From Metabacillus schmidteae (GTDB lineage: Bacteria; Bacillota; Bacilli; Bacillales; Bacillaceae): DNA of 64,000 nt. Position numbers and translations under genes: made by a program. The notes beneath the pieces are model-generated. The model was not told the DNA's origin, searched no databases, and worked only from the letters and a program-made list of their open reading frames with translations. Each line of letters opens with the position of its first letter. Positions within the stretch are counted from its first letter, which is position 1. Location of the stretch: assembly GCF_903166545.1 (NCBI RefSeq), contig NZ_CAESCH010000001.1, positions 4,158,001 to 4,222,000 on the forward strand, written 5' to 3'. Positions 39,497 through 48,501 of the stretch are shown here, piece after piece.

Positions 39497-41073
39497 TTAT
39501 ACATTATGTCATCATCGACAATGGTCATGACAACATTAGTTTGTAGTAATTGCTCAGCCTCAAGCGTGAAAACATCTTGGTCAAAGACTGTAAAGTCAGC
39601 AGTAAATCCCGTTTTTATCATTCCTCGTTTATTTTCTTTGTGAATAGCATATGCGCTTCCTTTTGTATATAATTCCACCGCTTCAAATACAGAAAGCTTT
39701 TGTTCAGGCAAATAGGATTTTCCTGAATTTTCGTAATCACTTGACCTTGTTATTGCAGCATAAATTCCGAGGAGCGGATCAACCGGTTCAATTGGGGCAT
39801 CAGAGCCTCCTGCACAAGGAATCCCTGCTTCTATAAGGGTTTTCCAAGCATAACAGCTTTTTAAATAATCCTCCCCAATTCGTTCGATTACCCAAGGAAA
39901 ATCACTTGCAACAAAGCGAGGTTGAATATCAAGTATAATAGGTAAAGATTTCGTTTTCTCAATCAATTCCGGCCTTAAAATTTGAGCATGAATAAGACGA
40001 TCATGTTGACCTTTTTTAGGTGGGTGTTTTTCAATTAATTCGAGTATCCACTCAAAGGCTAAATCGCCAATTGCATGAACAGCAACCTCCATCTCAAAAC
40101 CTCTAGCTGTTTTAATTAAGTCTTCTAAGTCTTCTTTTGTATGGATGGCGACTCCTGAAGTTGTCGGATCATCCTTATAAGGAAAGCTTAATAAGGCTGT
40201 TCTACCTCCTAAAGCACCATCAGCAAATATTTTCATCGCCCCATATTCGATAAACTTATGAGCTTCTCTTTTTCTCTGTTGAAATTCATCTACTATTTGA
40301 TGATGAACTAATAAATGACTTCGAAACTTCAGCCCTTTGTTACCTACATTGTAATATGCATTTAGTGTATTTTCTAAGCTTCCATAATAAGAAAGATCTT
40401 CAGTATGTCCACCAACCAGCCCTTTTTTATAACAATCTTTTATTGAGGTCTCAAGAGCGTATTGAATTTCCTCCAATGTTGGAAATGGAGCAATGTTTAA
40501 TATCATCTCCTGAGCTTTATCTAGTAAATAGCCTGTAGGATGGTCGTCTACATCTCTAACAATTACTCCACCAACAGGATCAATTGTTTCCTTGGAAATA
40601 TTCGCAAGTTGTAAAGCTTTAGAATTTGCAATTAGTGCATGCCTGCATATACGTTTTAACAAAACAGGATGGTTTGGTGCTACCTCGTCCAATTCTGTTC
40701 GGTGTAGAATTTTATTATCCTCTAATTGATTTTCATTCCAGCCTTCTCCAATAATCCACTGACCTTCAGGTACTTTACCAGCTCTTATCTTTAAACTTTC
40801 AAGCATTTCAGCAGAACTCTTTATTTTTGAGAAATCTAATCTTAACAACTTTTCCCCATGGCCTATTAAATGCATGTGACTATCAACTAAACCAGGAATC
40901 ATCGTATAACCTTTTAGATTATGTTCTTCTGTTATTTCCCCATCATACTCTCTCTTAAGAAATTCTGTATTTCCTGTAGCTACTATTTGACCATCCTTGG
41001 TTAAAACAGCTTGTACCGTTTCTCCTTCATTCTCTAGGGTATAAATTCTTCCACCATACCACAATGTTCCCAC
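39484..41073 (-). CDS. ytcJ: Amidohydrolase-family protein YtcJ
   Basis: A 529-aa metal-dependent hydrolase of the amidohydrolase-3 type. Metal ligands appear in VDSHMHLIGHG, GHTEDL, AVHAIGDLAFEW and the late aspartate of GGSDAPIEPVDPLLG; a lysine or modified residue near the central KIFADGALGGR segment fits the family. The physiological substrate is unknown. GTG at 41073 is 7 nt after GGAGGG and gives the normal length; an earlier ATG at 41094 overlaps this site. Confidence 0.9.
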   Translation of the reverse strand: MGTLWYGGRIYTLENEGETVQAVLTKDGQIVATGNTEFLKREYDGEITEEHNLKGYTMIPGLVDSHMHLIGHGEKLLRLDFSKIKSSAEMLESLKIRAGKVPEGQWIIGEGWNENQLEDNKILHRTELDEVAPNHPVLLKRICRHALIANSKALQLANISKETIDPVGGVIVRDVDDHPTGYLLDKAQEMILNIAPFPTLEEIQYALETSIKDCYKKGLVGGHTEDLSYYGSLENTLNAYYNVGNKGLKFRSHLLVHHQIVDEFQQRKREAHKFIEYGAMKIFADGALGGRTALLSFPYKDDPTTSGVAIHTKEDLEDLIKTARGFEMEVAVHAIGDLAFEWILELIEKHPPKKGQHDRLIHAQILRPELIEKTKSLPIILDIQPRFVASDFPWVIERIGEDYLKSCYAWKTLIEAGIPCAGGSDAPIEPVDPLLGIYAAITRSSDYENSGKSYLPEQKLSVFEAVELYTKGSAYAIHKENKRGMIKTGFTADFTVFDQDVFTLEAEQLLQTNVVMTIVDDDIMYKRGR

Positions 41074-41148
41074 TAACCATCCCTCCGAAGTCATAGTTTT
41101 TTAATTATAGTAGCATATGATAAACCGAATTAGAAAAACAAGAATTAA

Positions 41149-41223
41149 CACCAAGACTGCCGGAAGGCCATATCTTTTCTTACACTTTAATCATTTCATA
41201 TAGGTAATCTTAAAGTACAAAAA
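41149..41223. repeat. Post-terminator hairpin repeat, copy 1
   Basis: About 75 bp matching 46142-46217. A small hairpin gcc-ggaa-ggc is followed by atatcttttcttacacttta and a second hairpin actttaa/ttaaagt that leads into the A-tract of the ytcI terminator. The two copies share the pattern ccaaga-tg-cg-aag-c-at-tcttttctta. Confidence 0.6.
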
Positions 41224-41225
41224 AA

Positions 41226-41243
41226 CCGAGAATAGTATCTCGG
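41226..41243 (-). terminator. Terminator of ytcI
   Basis: ccgaga/tctcgg with a 6-nt loop; the minus strand continues TTTTTTTGTAC. Confidence 0.75.
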
Positions 41244-41257
41244 CCATTGTTTTCTTC

Positions 41258-42841
41258 TTATCCTTGTTTTAATTGGAGCTCTCTTTCTCTTAGAACAACC
41301 CGGCGAATTTTACCGGAAGTTGTCTTGGGTAAATCCTCTACAATTTCTATTTCACGAGGATATTTATATGGTGCTGTAAGAGATTTTACATGATCCTGCA
41401 GAGTCTTAAAGAGCTCAGGTTGATCTGCTAAAGATGAATTTCTTAACACAACATAAGCTTTTACAATATTCCCTCTCACCTCATCAGGACTAGCAACAAC
41501 CGCACACTCCTTAACATAAGGATGCTTAATGAGTGCATCCTCCACTTCAAATGGTCCAATCGTATAACCTGAGCTAACAATAATATCATCGCTTCTACCT
41601 TCAAACCAGAAGTACCCATCTTCATCCATTTTGGCACGATCACCTGTTACATAATAATCTCCTCTATATTGCATGGCTGTTCGTTCAAAATCTTTATAGT
41701 ATTCCTTAAATAATGCCGGCGTATCACGATGAACAGCAATATCTCCGACTTCACCAACTTTACAAATATTGCTTTCTTCATCTATGATTTTCACATCATT
41801 GCCTGGTGTTGGTTTTCCCATTGAACCTGGTTTGATCTCCATTCCTTTCATAACACCTACTAATAATGTATTTTCTGTTTGACCATACCCATCTCTTACC
41901 TGCACATTAAAATATTTCTCAAATGTTTCAATGACCTCACGATTTAGAGGCTCACCAGCAGAAACTGCACTATGTAATTTTGAAAGTGAATAATTCTCAA
42001 GATTTTCGACTTTTGCCATCAAGCGATATTCAGTCGGAGTACAGCATAGAACATTAACATTGTAATGATCAAGAAGCTGCAAATACTTTTCAGGATTAAA
42101 TTTGCCATGATAAATTAAACCGGTTGCTCCACTACCTAGAACAGATAGAAAAGGACTCCAAACCCACTTCTGCCAGCCGGGCCCTGCTGTTGCCCAAACA
42201 ATATCATCTTCTTTTATACTTAACCAATTTTTAGCCGCAGTCCGTAAATGAGCATATGCCCACCCATGTGTATGGACAACTCCCTTAGGATTTCCTGTAG
42301 TTCCGGAAGTATAAGAAATAAATGCCATATTCGTGGATTCAGTTTTCACCATTTCCATTTCTGTACTTTGAGTGATCAATAATTGTTCTAATGAAATCCA
42401 GTCTTCATCATTGCCATGAATAACAAACTTTTTAATTGAATTGTATTCTTTTATGTCCTTAAACTCATTTGTATATAATCCGTAGCTTACAATGGCTTTA
42501 ACATCACCGTGTGTTATGCGATATTGTAAATCTTTTGTACGTAACATTTCGGAGCTTGGAATGACAACTAACCCTGCCTTTAGGGCACCTAAATATACTG
42601 CATAGGCATCAATAACTCTCGGAATCACAACAAGGATTGTGTCGCCTTGCTTAAGCCCCTCACTAATGAAAGCGTTTCCAATACGATTCACTCTTTTCAA
42701 AAGAGAACTGTAGGTAATCTCACTTTTCTCACCTGATTCATTCTCCCATTTTAATGCTACCTTTTTAGCATCCTTAGAATATTTCTCTATTTCCTCGACT
42801 AAATTATAAACGGGTGGTGCAAGAAGTTCTTCTCTTACCAT
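41258..42841 (-). CDS. ytcI: Acyl-CoA synthetase YtcI (AMP-forming)
   Basis: A 527-aa adenylate-forming enzyme that should activate a short or medium-chain carboxylic acid to its CoA ester. The P-loop-like AMP motif ISYTSGTTGNPKGVVH, the DGYGQTEN signature, YYVTGDRAKMDEDGYFWFEGRSDD and the C-terminal catalytic lysine in PKTTSGKIRR are all present. It is distinct from the acetyl-CoA synthetase at 58815. The ATG follows GGAGGGGG. It lies upstream of ytcJ with a terminator between them. Confidence 0.9.
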   Translation of the reverse strand: MVREELLAPPVYNLVEEIEKYSKDAKKVALKWENESGEKSEITYSSLLKRVNRIGNAFISEGLKQGDTILVVIPRVIDAYAVYLGALKAGLVVIPSSEMLRTKDLQYRITHGDVKAIVSYGLYTNEFKDIKEYNSIKKFVIHGNDEDWISLEQLLITQSTEMEMVKTESTNMAFISYTSGTTGNPKGVVHTHGWAYAHLRTAAKNWLSIKEDDIVWATAGPGWQKWVWSPFLSVLGSGATGLIYHGKFNPEKYLQLLDHYNVNVLCCTPTEYRLMAKVENLENYSLSKLHSAVSAGEPLNREVIETFEKYFNVQVRDGYGQTENTLLVGVMKGMEIKPGSMGKPTPGNDVKIIDEESNICKVGEVGDIAVHRDTPALFKEYYKDFERTAMQYRGDYYVTGDRAKMDEDGYFWFEGRSDDIIVSSGYTIGPFEVEDALIKHPYVKECAVVASPDEVRGNIVKAYVVLRNSSLADQPELFKTLQDHVKSLTAPYKYPREIEIVEDLPKTTSGKIRRVVLRERELQLKQG

Positions 42842-43130
42842 GTTTCCCCCTCCTTCATGGATCTTACATAGATATTATACCTAATTATTAAAACTTTTTA
42901 AATCTTATGAAATTGCTATGTCTCATTATTACTCTATCTATTAACAATCTCTTATTTTAAAGTAAACTCACAGATTTGCAAACCAAAAAGCCCAAATACG
43001 AGATGTGTGGTTGTATACCTAATGCTTAACAAAAACCTATACATGGAATAATCAATCTTCCTTGCTGCAAATTTATACTATTTTACTGTAGAACAAAAAA
43101 CAGACCTTACAAGGCCTGTATACAAGATTA
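42842..43130. other. Gene-free stretch upstream of ytcI
   Basis: About 290 bp, AT-rich, holding the ytcI promoter region and the terminator of the 45-aa gene. I see no other gene or clear site. Confidence 0.5.
43101..43118 (-). terminator. Terminator of the 45-aa gene
   Basis: cagacctt/aaggcctg with a short loop and one mismatch; the minus strand continues TTTTTTGTTC. Confidence 0.6.
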
Positions 43131-43268
43131 TTAACTTTGTTCGTTTGCTTGTTTTGCGTTCTTCGGCTCATTTCTTCTTTTTCTTTGTTGTTTTCTACTT
43201 TTTTCTAATCTTTGTTGTTGTTCTCTTTCACCGTCTTCAGCAATGTTTTCATAGTCATTTCTCGTCAT
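43131..43268 (-). CDS. Small basic Gln/Arg-rich protein (45 aa)
   Basis: A 45-aa highly charged protein starting MTRNDYENIAEDGEREQQQR and rich in Lys, Arg, Gln and Asn. AAAAGGAGG precedes the ATG at 43268, so translation is well supported. It resembles small Bacillus proteins of the DUF3941 kind found near spore genes, but I hold this loosely. It is just downstream of sspA; a spore role is only a guess. Confidence 0.65.
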   Translation of the reverse strand: MTRNDYENIAEDGEREQQQRLEKSRKQQRKRRNEPKNAKQANEQS

Positions 43269-43372
43269 TTTATAAATCCTCCTTTTAAATAAATTTGTTA
43301 CACAATCTAATGTTGTTGCAAACAGAAAAAGAGCGGGGTTTCCCCCACCCTTAGTAGCCATTGTTTATTTAA

Positions 43373-43588
43373 TTATTTTTGGAAAGAACCGCTCATTTGT
43401 TGTTGAGCAAAAGAAACTAAACGTTTTGTGATTTCACCACCAACAGAACCGTTAGCGCGTGAAGTTGTTTCTGGTCCTAAGTTTACACCAAATTCAGAAG
43501 CGATCTCATACTTCATTTGGTCGATTGCTTGAGCAGCACCAGGTACAACTAATTGGTTTGAGCTGTTTGAACCGCTGTTTTGTGCCAT
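43373..43588 (-). CDS. sspA: Alpha/beta-type small acid-soluble spore protein
   Basis: A 71-aa DNA-binding spore protein that coats and protects spore DNA. The GPR protease site region [20 protein letters not shown] and the C-terminal [19 protein letters not shown] are diagnostic. The ATG at 43588 follows AAGGAGGTGATACAC; a longer frame lies within the promoter. A sigma-G-like promoter is just upstream. Gene order sspA-thiI-nifZ is that of B. subtilis. Confidence 0.95.
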   Translation of the reverse strand: MAQNSGSNSSNQLVVPGAAQAIDQMKYEIASEFGVNLGPETTSRANGSVGGEITKRLVSFAQQQMSGSFQK

Positions 43589-43610
43589 GTGTATCACCTC
43601 CTTGTGAGTA

Positions 43611-43640
43611 TAGAATGTGTAAATACACATGGCTTCATTC
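43611..43640 (-). promoter_or_regulatory. Sigma-G-type promoter of sspA
   Basis: On the minus strand GAATG (43636-43640) and CATTCTA (43611-43617) are 18 nt apart, fitting the forespore consensus GNATR-N18-CATNNTA. Confidence 0.7.
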
Positions 43641-43699
43641 ATCTATTTTATTGGTAATTCTTCACAAAATATCTTTTGTTTTCCACGAAAAGTTTATCA

Positions 43700-44899
43700 T
43701 TAAAATAATCCTGCAAATTCATCCTTTTGATCTTGTGAGATGATTAGAGTCTCAACATCATTCACTGCTTCAGTTACAAGCTCATCAAAATCCACAAAAC
43801 TCTCAAATCTTGATACTTTATCAACTTTTGGTCTTGTTTTAGGATTCGCAGGTGTAAATATTGTACAGCAATCTTCATATGGTCTAATGGAAATATCATG
43901 CGTATTAATTTCTTTTGCAATATCAATAATTTCTGTTTTATCCATCGCAATGAGTGGCCTTAATATTGGTGTGCTTGTCACATCATTAATTGCCACCATG
44001 CTTTCAAGTGTTTGACTTGCTACCTGTCCAAGACTTTCTCCGGTAATTAGTGCCAACGCTTGCTGTTTTTGTCTAAGTTGATCAGCAATTTTAACCATCA
44101 TTCTACGGGTAGATGTCATCGTATAATTTTCTGGAACTTGTTCTTGAATTTTTTCCTGAATCTTTGTAAACGGAACAATGTGAAGCTTAATTTTTCCACC
44201 ATATGATGTTAATTCTTTTGTTAAATCTATTACCTTTTGCTTTGCTCGCTCACTCGTATACGGCGGACTAAAGAAATGAACAACTTCCAGCTCTACCCCT
44301 CTTTTTAATGATAAAAAGCCTGCAACAGGGCTATCGATTCCACCCGATAATAATAATACAGCCTTTCCGCCTGAGCCAACCGGCAATCCCCCAGCACCCT
44401 TGTAATCATAGCAAGTAATATAAGTAGCATCTGTACGAACTTCAACACGAACATTTATTGTGGGTTTTTTTACATCCACCTTCAAATCATCAGTATGAAT
44501 TAAGATATGGCTCCCAATTTGATAATTAAGTTCATTTGTATCTAGAGGAAATTGCTTATCTGCTCTTTTTGCTGTTACTTTGAACGTATCATGTGGATGG
44601 TATAAACTTTTCACAACCTTTAATGCCATCTCTTTTATTTCCGTTATGTCACTTTTACATTTTAATGCCAAACTAAATGATTGAATACCAAAAACAAGCT
44701 TGAGTTTTTCTACAATTTCCTCATGACGTTCCTGATTTAAATGAATATACAATCGATCCCTTGTACTTTCATAGGTTAAGGCAGGATATTGATTGAGAAC
44801 TTCTCTAATATTTTTTTTCAAACGATCAACAAACTTCTTCCTATTTCTTCCCTTAGTAGATATTTCCCCAAACCGAATTAATATGTGATCAAACTCCAT
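43700..44899 (-). CDS. thiI: tRNA 4-thiouridine / thiamine sulfurtransferase ThiI
   Basis: Adenylates and thiolates U8 of tRNA, using sulfur from the neighbouring cysteine desulfurase. The 399 aa comprise a ferredoxin-like and THUMP region (about 1-165) and a PP-loop adenylation domain (VLLLSGGIDSPVAGFLSL). The C-terminal rhodanese domain of the E. coli protein is absent, as is normal in Bacillus. GAGGTAG precedes the ATG, which follows the nifZ stop by a few nt, so the two are co-transcribed. Confidence 0.95.
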   Translation of the reverse strand: MEFDHILIRFGEISTKGRNRKKFVDRLKKNIREVLNQYPALTYESTRDRLYIHLNQERHEEIVEKLKLVFGIQSFSLALKCKSDITEIKEMALKVVKSLYHPHDTFKVTAKRADKQFPLDTNELNYQIGSHILIHTDDLKVDVKKPTINVRVEVRTDATYITCYDYKGAGGLPVGSGGKAVLLLSGGIDSPVAGFLSLKRGVELEVVHFFSPPYTSERAKQKVIDLTKELTSYGGKIKLHIVPFTKIQEKIQEQVPENYTMTSTRRMMVKIADQLRQKQQALALITGESLGQVASQTLESMVAINDVTSTPILRPLIAMDKTEIIDIAKEINTHDISIRPYEDCCTIFTPANPKTRPKVDKVSRFESFVDFDELVTEAVNDVETLIISQDQKDEFAGLF

Positions 44900-44903
44900 T
44901 TTT

Positions 44904-46049
44904 CTACCTCATTACTTTCGTTAATTTTTCTATTCCTTTTATAAGTGTTGTCACAAAGGGATCAATAATGTCTTCATTGTGATCAAATGATAAACTAACT
45001 CTAATTGCAGATTTGGCAATATCTTCGCTCTTTTTCATCGAAAGTAATGCCTGACTTATCTTTTTATTTCTTGATGAACAAGCTGATGTTGTTGATACAA
45101 ATATATTATTTTCACCAAAAAAATGGATGAGAACTTCTGATTTTATTGCTGGAACTGAAAAGTTTAAAATATGCGGTGCATAAAATTCATCTGGGGTATT
45201 TATTTTGACACCATCTATTTTTTTTAATTCAGACCTTAGCTTCTTATGAGTGTCAAAAAGACACTCGACCTGTTGGCTTGCTTTCTCCATAGACATTCTT
45301 AAAGCTTTGGTCATGGCAACAATCCCTGCTAAACTTTCTGTACCGGATCTTACCTGCAACTCTTGTGATCCTCCAGAAAATAAGGGAACAAGTTGAATCC
45401 CCTTTCTAACAAACAAAGCACCAGTTCCATTTAAACTATGAAATTTATGTCCTGATATCGTGCATAAATCAATACCTGATTCATAAAAATTTAAGGGCAC
45501 CTTCGTCACACCCTGAACATAGTCAACATGGAAAACAGCATTTGAGTATTGTTTAATAACCTTGCCGATCTTTTCAATTGGTTGAATTGTGCCTATTTCA
45601 TTATGTACATGCATAATTGAAACAAGAATCGTATTTTCCTGAAGAGCTTCTTTCACTTCTTCAACGTCTACTCGTCCATTTTCATCCACTTCTAAATATG
45701 TTACGTGAAAACCATGTACAGCTTCTAATTGTTTAAAAGCCTCTAAAACTGAAGGATGTTCAATAACAGATGTAATTAAATGGTTTCCTTTATGCTTATT
45801 TGCGAATGCTGCGCCCTTTATTGCAAGATTATTCCCTTCTGTTCCACCTGAAGTAAAGATAATCTCTTCATCTGAAACGCTTAATAAATGCGCTACTTGT
45901 TTCCTTGATTGAACCAATAGGGCCTCTGCTTTACTACCTAATTTATGGATTGAAGAAGGATTAGCAAAATACTCCTCTGTAACCTTCAAATATGTTGAAA
46001 GAGCTTCTTTATATGGTTTTGTCGTTGCACTGTTGTCTAGATACAACAT
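44904..46049 (-). CDS. nifZ: Cysteine desulfurase, ThiI partner (NifZ type)
   Basis: A 381-aa PLP enzyme that delivers persulfide sulfur to ThiI for tRNA 4-thiouridine. Motifs: HNEIGTIQP, the PLP lysine in TISGHKFHSLNGTGALF, and the catalytic cysteine loop STTSACSSRNKK. GGAGG lies 8 nt before the ATG at 46049; the earlier start at 46064 overlaps that site. It is adjacent to thiI, as in B. subtilis, where braB intervenes before ezrA; braB is absent here. Confidence 0.94.
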   Translation of the reverse strand: MLYLDNSATTKPYKEALSTYLKVTEEYFANPSSIHKLGSKAEALLVQSRKQVAHLLSVSDEEIIFTSGGTEGNNLAIKGAAFANKHKGNHLITSVIEHPSVLEAFKQLEAVHGFHVTYLEVDENGRVDVEEVKEALQENTILVSIMHVHNEIGTIQPIEKIGKVIKQYSNAVFHVDYVQGVTKVPLNFYESGIDLCTISGHKFHSLNGTGALFVRKGIQLVPLFSGGSQELQVRSGTESLAGIVAMTKALRMSMEKASQQVECLFDTHKKLRSELKKIDGVKINTPDEFYAPHILNFSVPAIKSEVLIHFFGENNIFVSTTSACSSRNKKISQALLSMKKSEDIAKSAIRVSLSFDHNEDIIDPFVTTLIKGIEKLTKVMR

Positions 46050-46141
46050 GTTTGTTTCCTCCATAGCTATCTTTTATCAATGTGTAATCATAACATAATA
46101 ATGTGTGAAATAAAAATTATGCGGTTAAAAAACACGACTTA

Positions 46142-46217
46142 CTGCCAAGAATGACGAAAGTCGATGTCTTTTCTTATACTTTAATCCTGTAATATAGTTT
46201 AACATTCTTAAAGTATA
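46142..46217. repeat. Post-terminator hairpin repeat, copy 2
   Basis: Matches 41149-41223. The small hairpin is gac-gaaa-gtc here, with one base pair changed on both sides relative to copy 1, and tatactttaa/ttaaagtata forms a perfect 10-bp second stem leading into the A-tract of the ezrA terminator. Confidence 0.6.
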
Positions 46218-46221
46218 AAAA

Positions 46222-46272
46222 AACAGGAATGATAAGAGAATGAGGTCACCCCTGCATTCTTTCATTCCTGTT
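46222..46272 (-). terminator. Terminator of ezrA
   Basis: Perfect 11-bp outer arms aacaggaatga/tcattcctgtt enclose 29 nt that can pair further; the minus strand continues TTTTTTATAC. Confidence 0.75.
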
Positions 46273-46284
46273 AAAAGTCCAAAG

Positions 46285-47997
46285 TTATTTTCTTACTAAA
46301 GTTTGATCTTCCTGTTCGTTTAATATATGTTGAATTTTATCAATAGAACCTGGTTCAACTTGCTCAATTGCAGCTGCTGCAGTATCTAATGCTTCTTTAT
46401 AAAGATGCTCTCTAAATAAATTCTCAGCTTCAATGAATTTGTTGGCAAGCAGTGGCTGACGGCTGCGGTATCTATTTCCATATTGAATGATTTGTTCAAA
46501 TAAGAATACCTGCTCAATTATTTCATCTGCAAATTGTTTGAGAGATTCGACAGATTCAACAGCACTATTAAGTAACTCATTGACCATTAACATATTGAGA
46601 GGAATTTCTTCTAATTTCATGGTTGCCCTTTGAACATCTCTTTGTCCTTTTTCAATTAATGTTAAGAACTCTTCTGGTAGTCCAGGAATATTACTTTGCT
46701 GAACAGATCTGGTTGTTTCCAGTAGCAACCGCTTCAATGAACTTAATTTTTCACGTGCTTCAAGCTCATCTCTTCGAAGAGTTTGCAGCATTTCACGATA
46801 TTGGTTATGCTCATCGAACAGTTCAGAAATCTGCTTTTCTATTTTCTCTAATTCTTCCTTGACGATAGAATGAGCAACTTGATCCTCCAACAAATTTTGT
46901 TGAATTTGAACAAATTTCTTTTCTACCTGTGTAATGCGTTTTTCAATTACCTTCTGCTTATCAAGCTCAGTTTCAGATAATTGATAACTTTGCTTAACAA
47001 GATTTGTTTCTTCAATTGTGGACTTCTTCTGTTCTGATAGCTTAATTAATTTTCCATTAATCTTCTCTTTTGTTTGCTTTACAAACTGATTTGCCTCAAC
47101 CTCTTTTTCCAATAAATCGTACATTTGATCAACGGATTCTTGAATAAGCTGAAGTCCATCCTGCACATCATCAAGTTCTGCTTCGTCAATTTTACCTTTA
47201 AACTTTTCCAAATTTGTATTAATTTTTTCAAGTTCCAAATCTAACTGAATATGTTCTAAGTAATATCCTGCTTCCTTCATCTCTTTATAGCCTTCATTTA
47301 GTTCATTAACTAAATTAGGGATGGTAACAGTACATTCAGTTAATAATTTAGGAATTTCCTCCATTTTATATTGAAGGACATCAAGTTGTTGCTTTAGATT
47401 AATCAAAATCTGTCTTGCAAGAAGATAATTACCTTGTTCTGTCTCTTGATCAAATTCTTTAAGTGAATCTGTAATTGAGGTTAGATGCTCGTCTAATTTC
47501 AGGTGTGCATTACCGAATTGTCGGCTATGTGCCAATAAGGTTTTTTTCACTCTTTTATATTGTTCTTTAATCTCTTCACCTTCAACAGTATTCTTTTCCT
47601 CACTCGTTACCAATTCATTAATTTCTTCAATAATTTTGTCAATATTCTCATTAACCGTCGTTAACAGCTGATCAATATGCTGAAGGACATTTTGTGACTT
47701 ATTAAAGCGGTACTTATCCGCAAATTCTTCTGCATCAAATAAGAGCTCTTCAATTTTCGGGAGTTGACTAGTGAGAATCTCATCCCATTCACTTCTCCAT
47801 TGTTCGAACAATTCTTCTGCTTGTCCTGTCATTTTTAATTCTTTTACTTTTGAGAGTTCATCAATAATAGAACGATTCATTACTTCAATCTTTCGTGCCT
47901 CTAATCGATCAACCTCTTTATAGATCTTTCTTCTAAACATGTATCCCGCACCAGATAAAATACATATCAGAAGGACTAGTCCAATTAAAACCTCCAT
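46285..47997 (-). CDS. ezrA: Septation ring regulator EzrA
   Basis: A 570-aa membrane-anchored inhibitor and organiser of FtsZ ring formation. A single N-terminal membrane segment (EVLIGLVLLICILSGAGYMF) is followed by a long coiled-coil rod of spectrin-like repeats, rich in Glu, Lys and Leu, to the C-terminus. The ATG at 47997 follows GAGGGGG; an upstream frame to 48024 adds nine residues before the anchor and is unlikely. It is monocistronic with its own terminator. Confidence 0.93.
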   Translation of the reverse strand: MEVLIGLVLLICILSGAGYMFRRKIYKEVDRLEARKIEVMNRSIIDELSKVKELKMTGQAEELFEQWRSEWDEILTSQLPKIEELLFDAEEFADKYRFNKSQNVLQHIDQLLTTVNENIDKIIEEINELVTSEEKNTVEGEEIKEQYKRVKKTLLAHSRQFGNAHLKLDEHLTSITDSLKEFDQETEQGNYLLARQILINLKQQLDVLQYKMEEIPKLLTECTVTIPNLVNELNEGYKEMKEAGYYLEHIQLDLELEKINTNLEKFKGKIDEAELDDVQDGLQLIQESVDQMYDLLEKEVEANQFVKQTKEKINGKLIKLSEQKKSTIEETNLVKQSYQLSETELDKQKVIEKRITQVEKKFVQIQQNLLEDQVAHSIVKEELEKIEKQISELFDEHNQYREMLQTLRRDELEAREKLSSLKRLLLETTRSVQQSNIPGLPEEFLTLIEKGQRDVQRATMKLEEIPLNMLMVNELLNSAVESVESLKQFADEIIEQVFLFEQIIQYGNRYRSRQPLLANKFIEAENLFREHLYKEALDTAAAAIEQVEPGSIDKIQHILNEQEDQTLVRK

Positions 47998-48164
47998 AGT
48001 TAGCCCCCTCGTTACTACACACAATCCTTGATAAGGAGAAAATATACTTCTCCGATGATGTTAGTGAAACATCAATTCTATATTTTAATGTGTTATGGTT
48101 TTATTTTTAAAAGTGACTGTTCTCGCATACTTTGTTGTTATTTATGTAATTTAAAGTAAAAATT

Positions 48165-48300
48165 AGTTCGTTCCATTGTGCTCCAGAAACTCGCTTTCCT
48201 CTACTTCCCGTAGGAGTCAAGTTTCTTCCGCTATTCCACTATAAAGTTACAATATTATTATTTAAGAAAACAATCTTTGTGAAAACAGCTTTTAAAATTT
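48165..48300. repeat. GC-rich inverted-repeat intergenic element, copy 2 (short form)
   Basis: Shares ctttcctctacttcccg and the AT-rich tail with copy 1 at 1-178, but lacks the GC-rich middle. Its outer arms are agaaac and gtttct, different from copy 1 but still able to pair, so the stem is kept while the sequence changed. It lies between ezrA and hisJ. Confidence 0.65.
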
Positions 48301-48501
48301 ACTCAATTTAAATGCATTTATGTTTTTGATTTCCCATATTAACTGAGACTTTCTTAATGTTATTTCAATGTATTTATGATACCATGTAAACGACATTTTT
48401 TGACCAGAAATTTAAATTTTTTTACATTATTTGTCCAAGTAAGTAAAACGATCAAAAAGAATCCAGAAATAGGGCATATTTCTATAGATTTGGAGGGTAA
48501 T

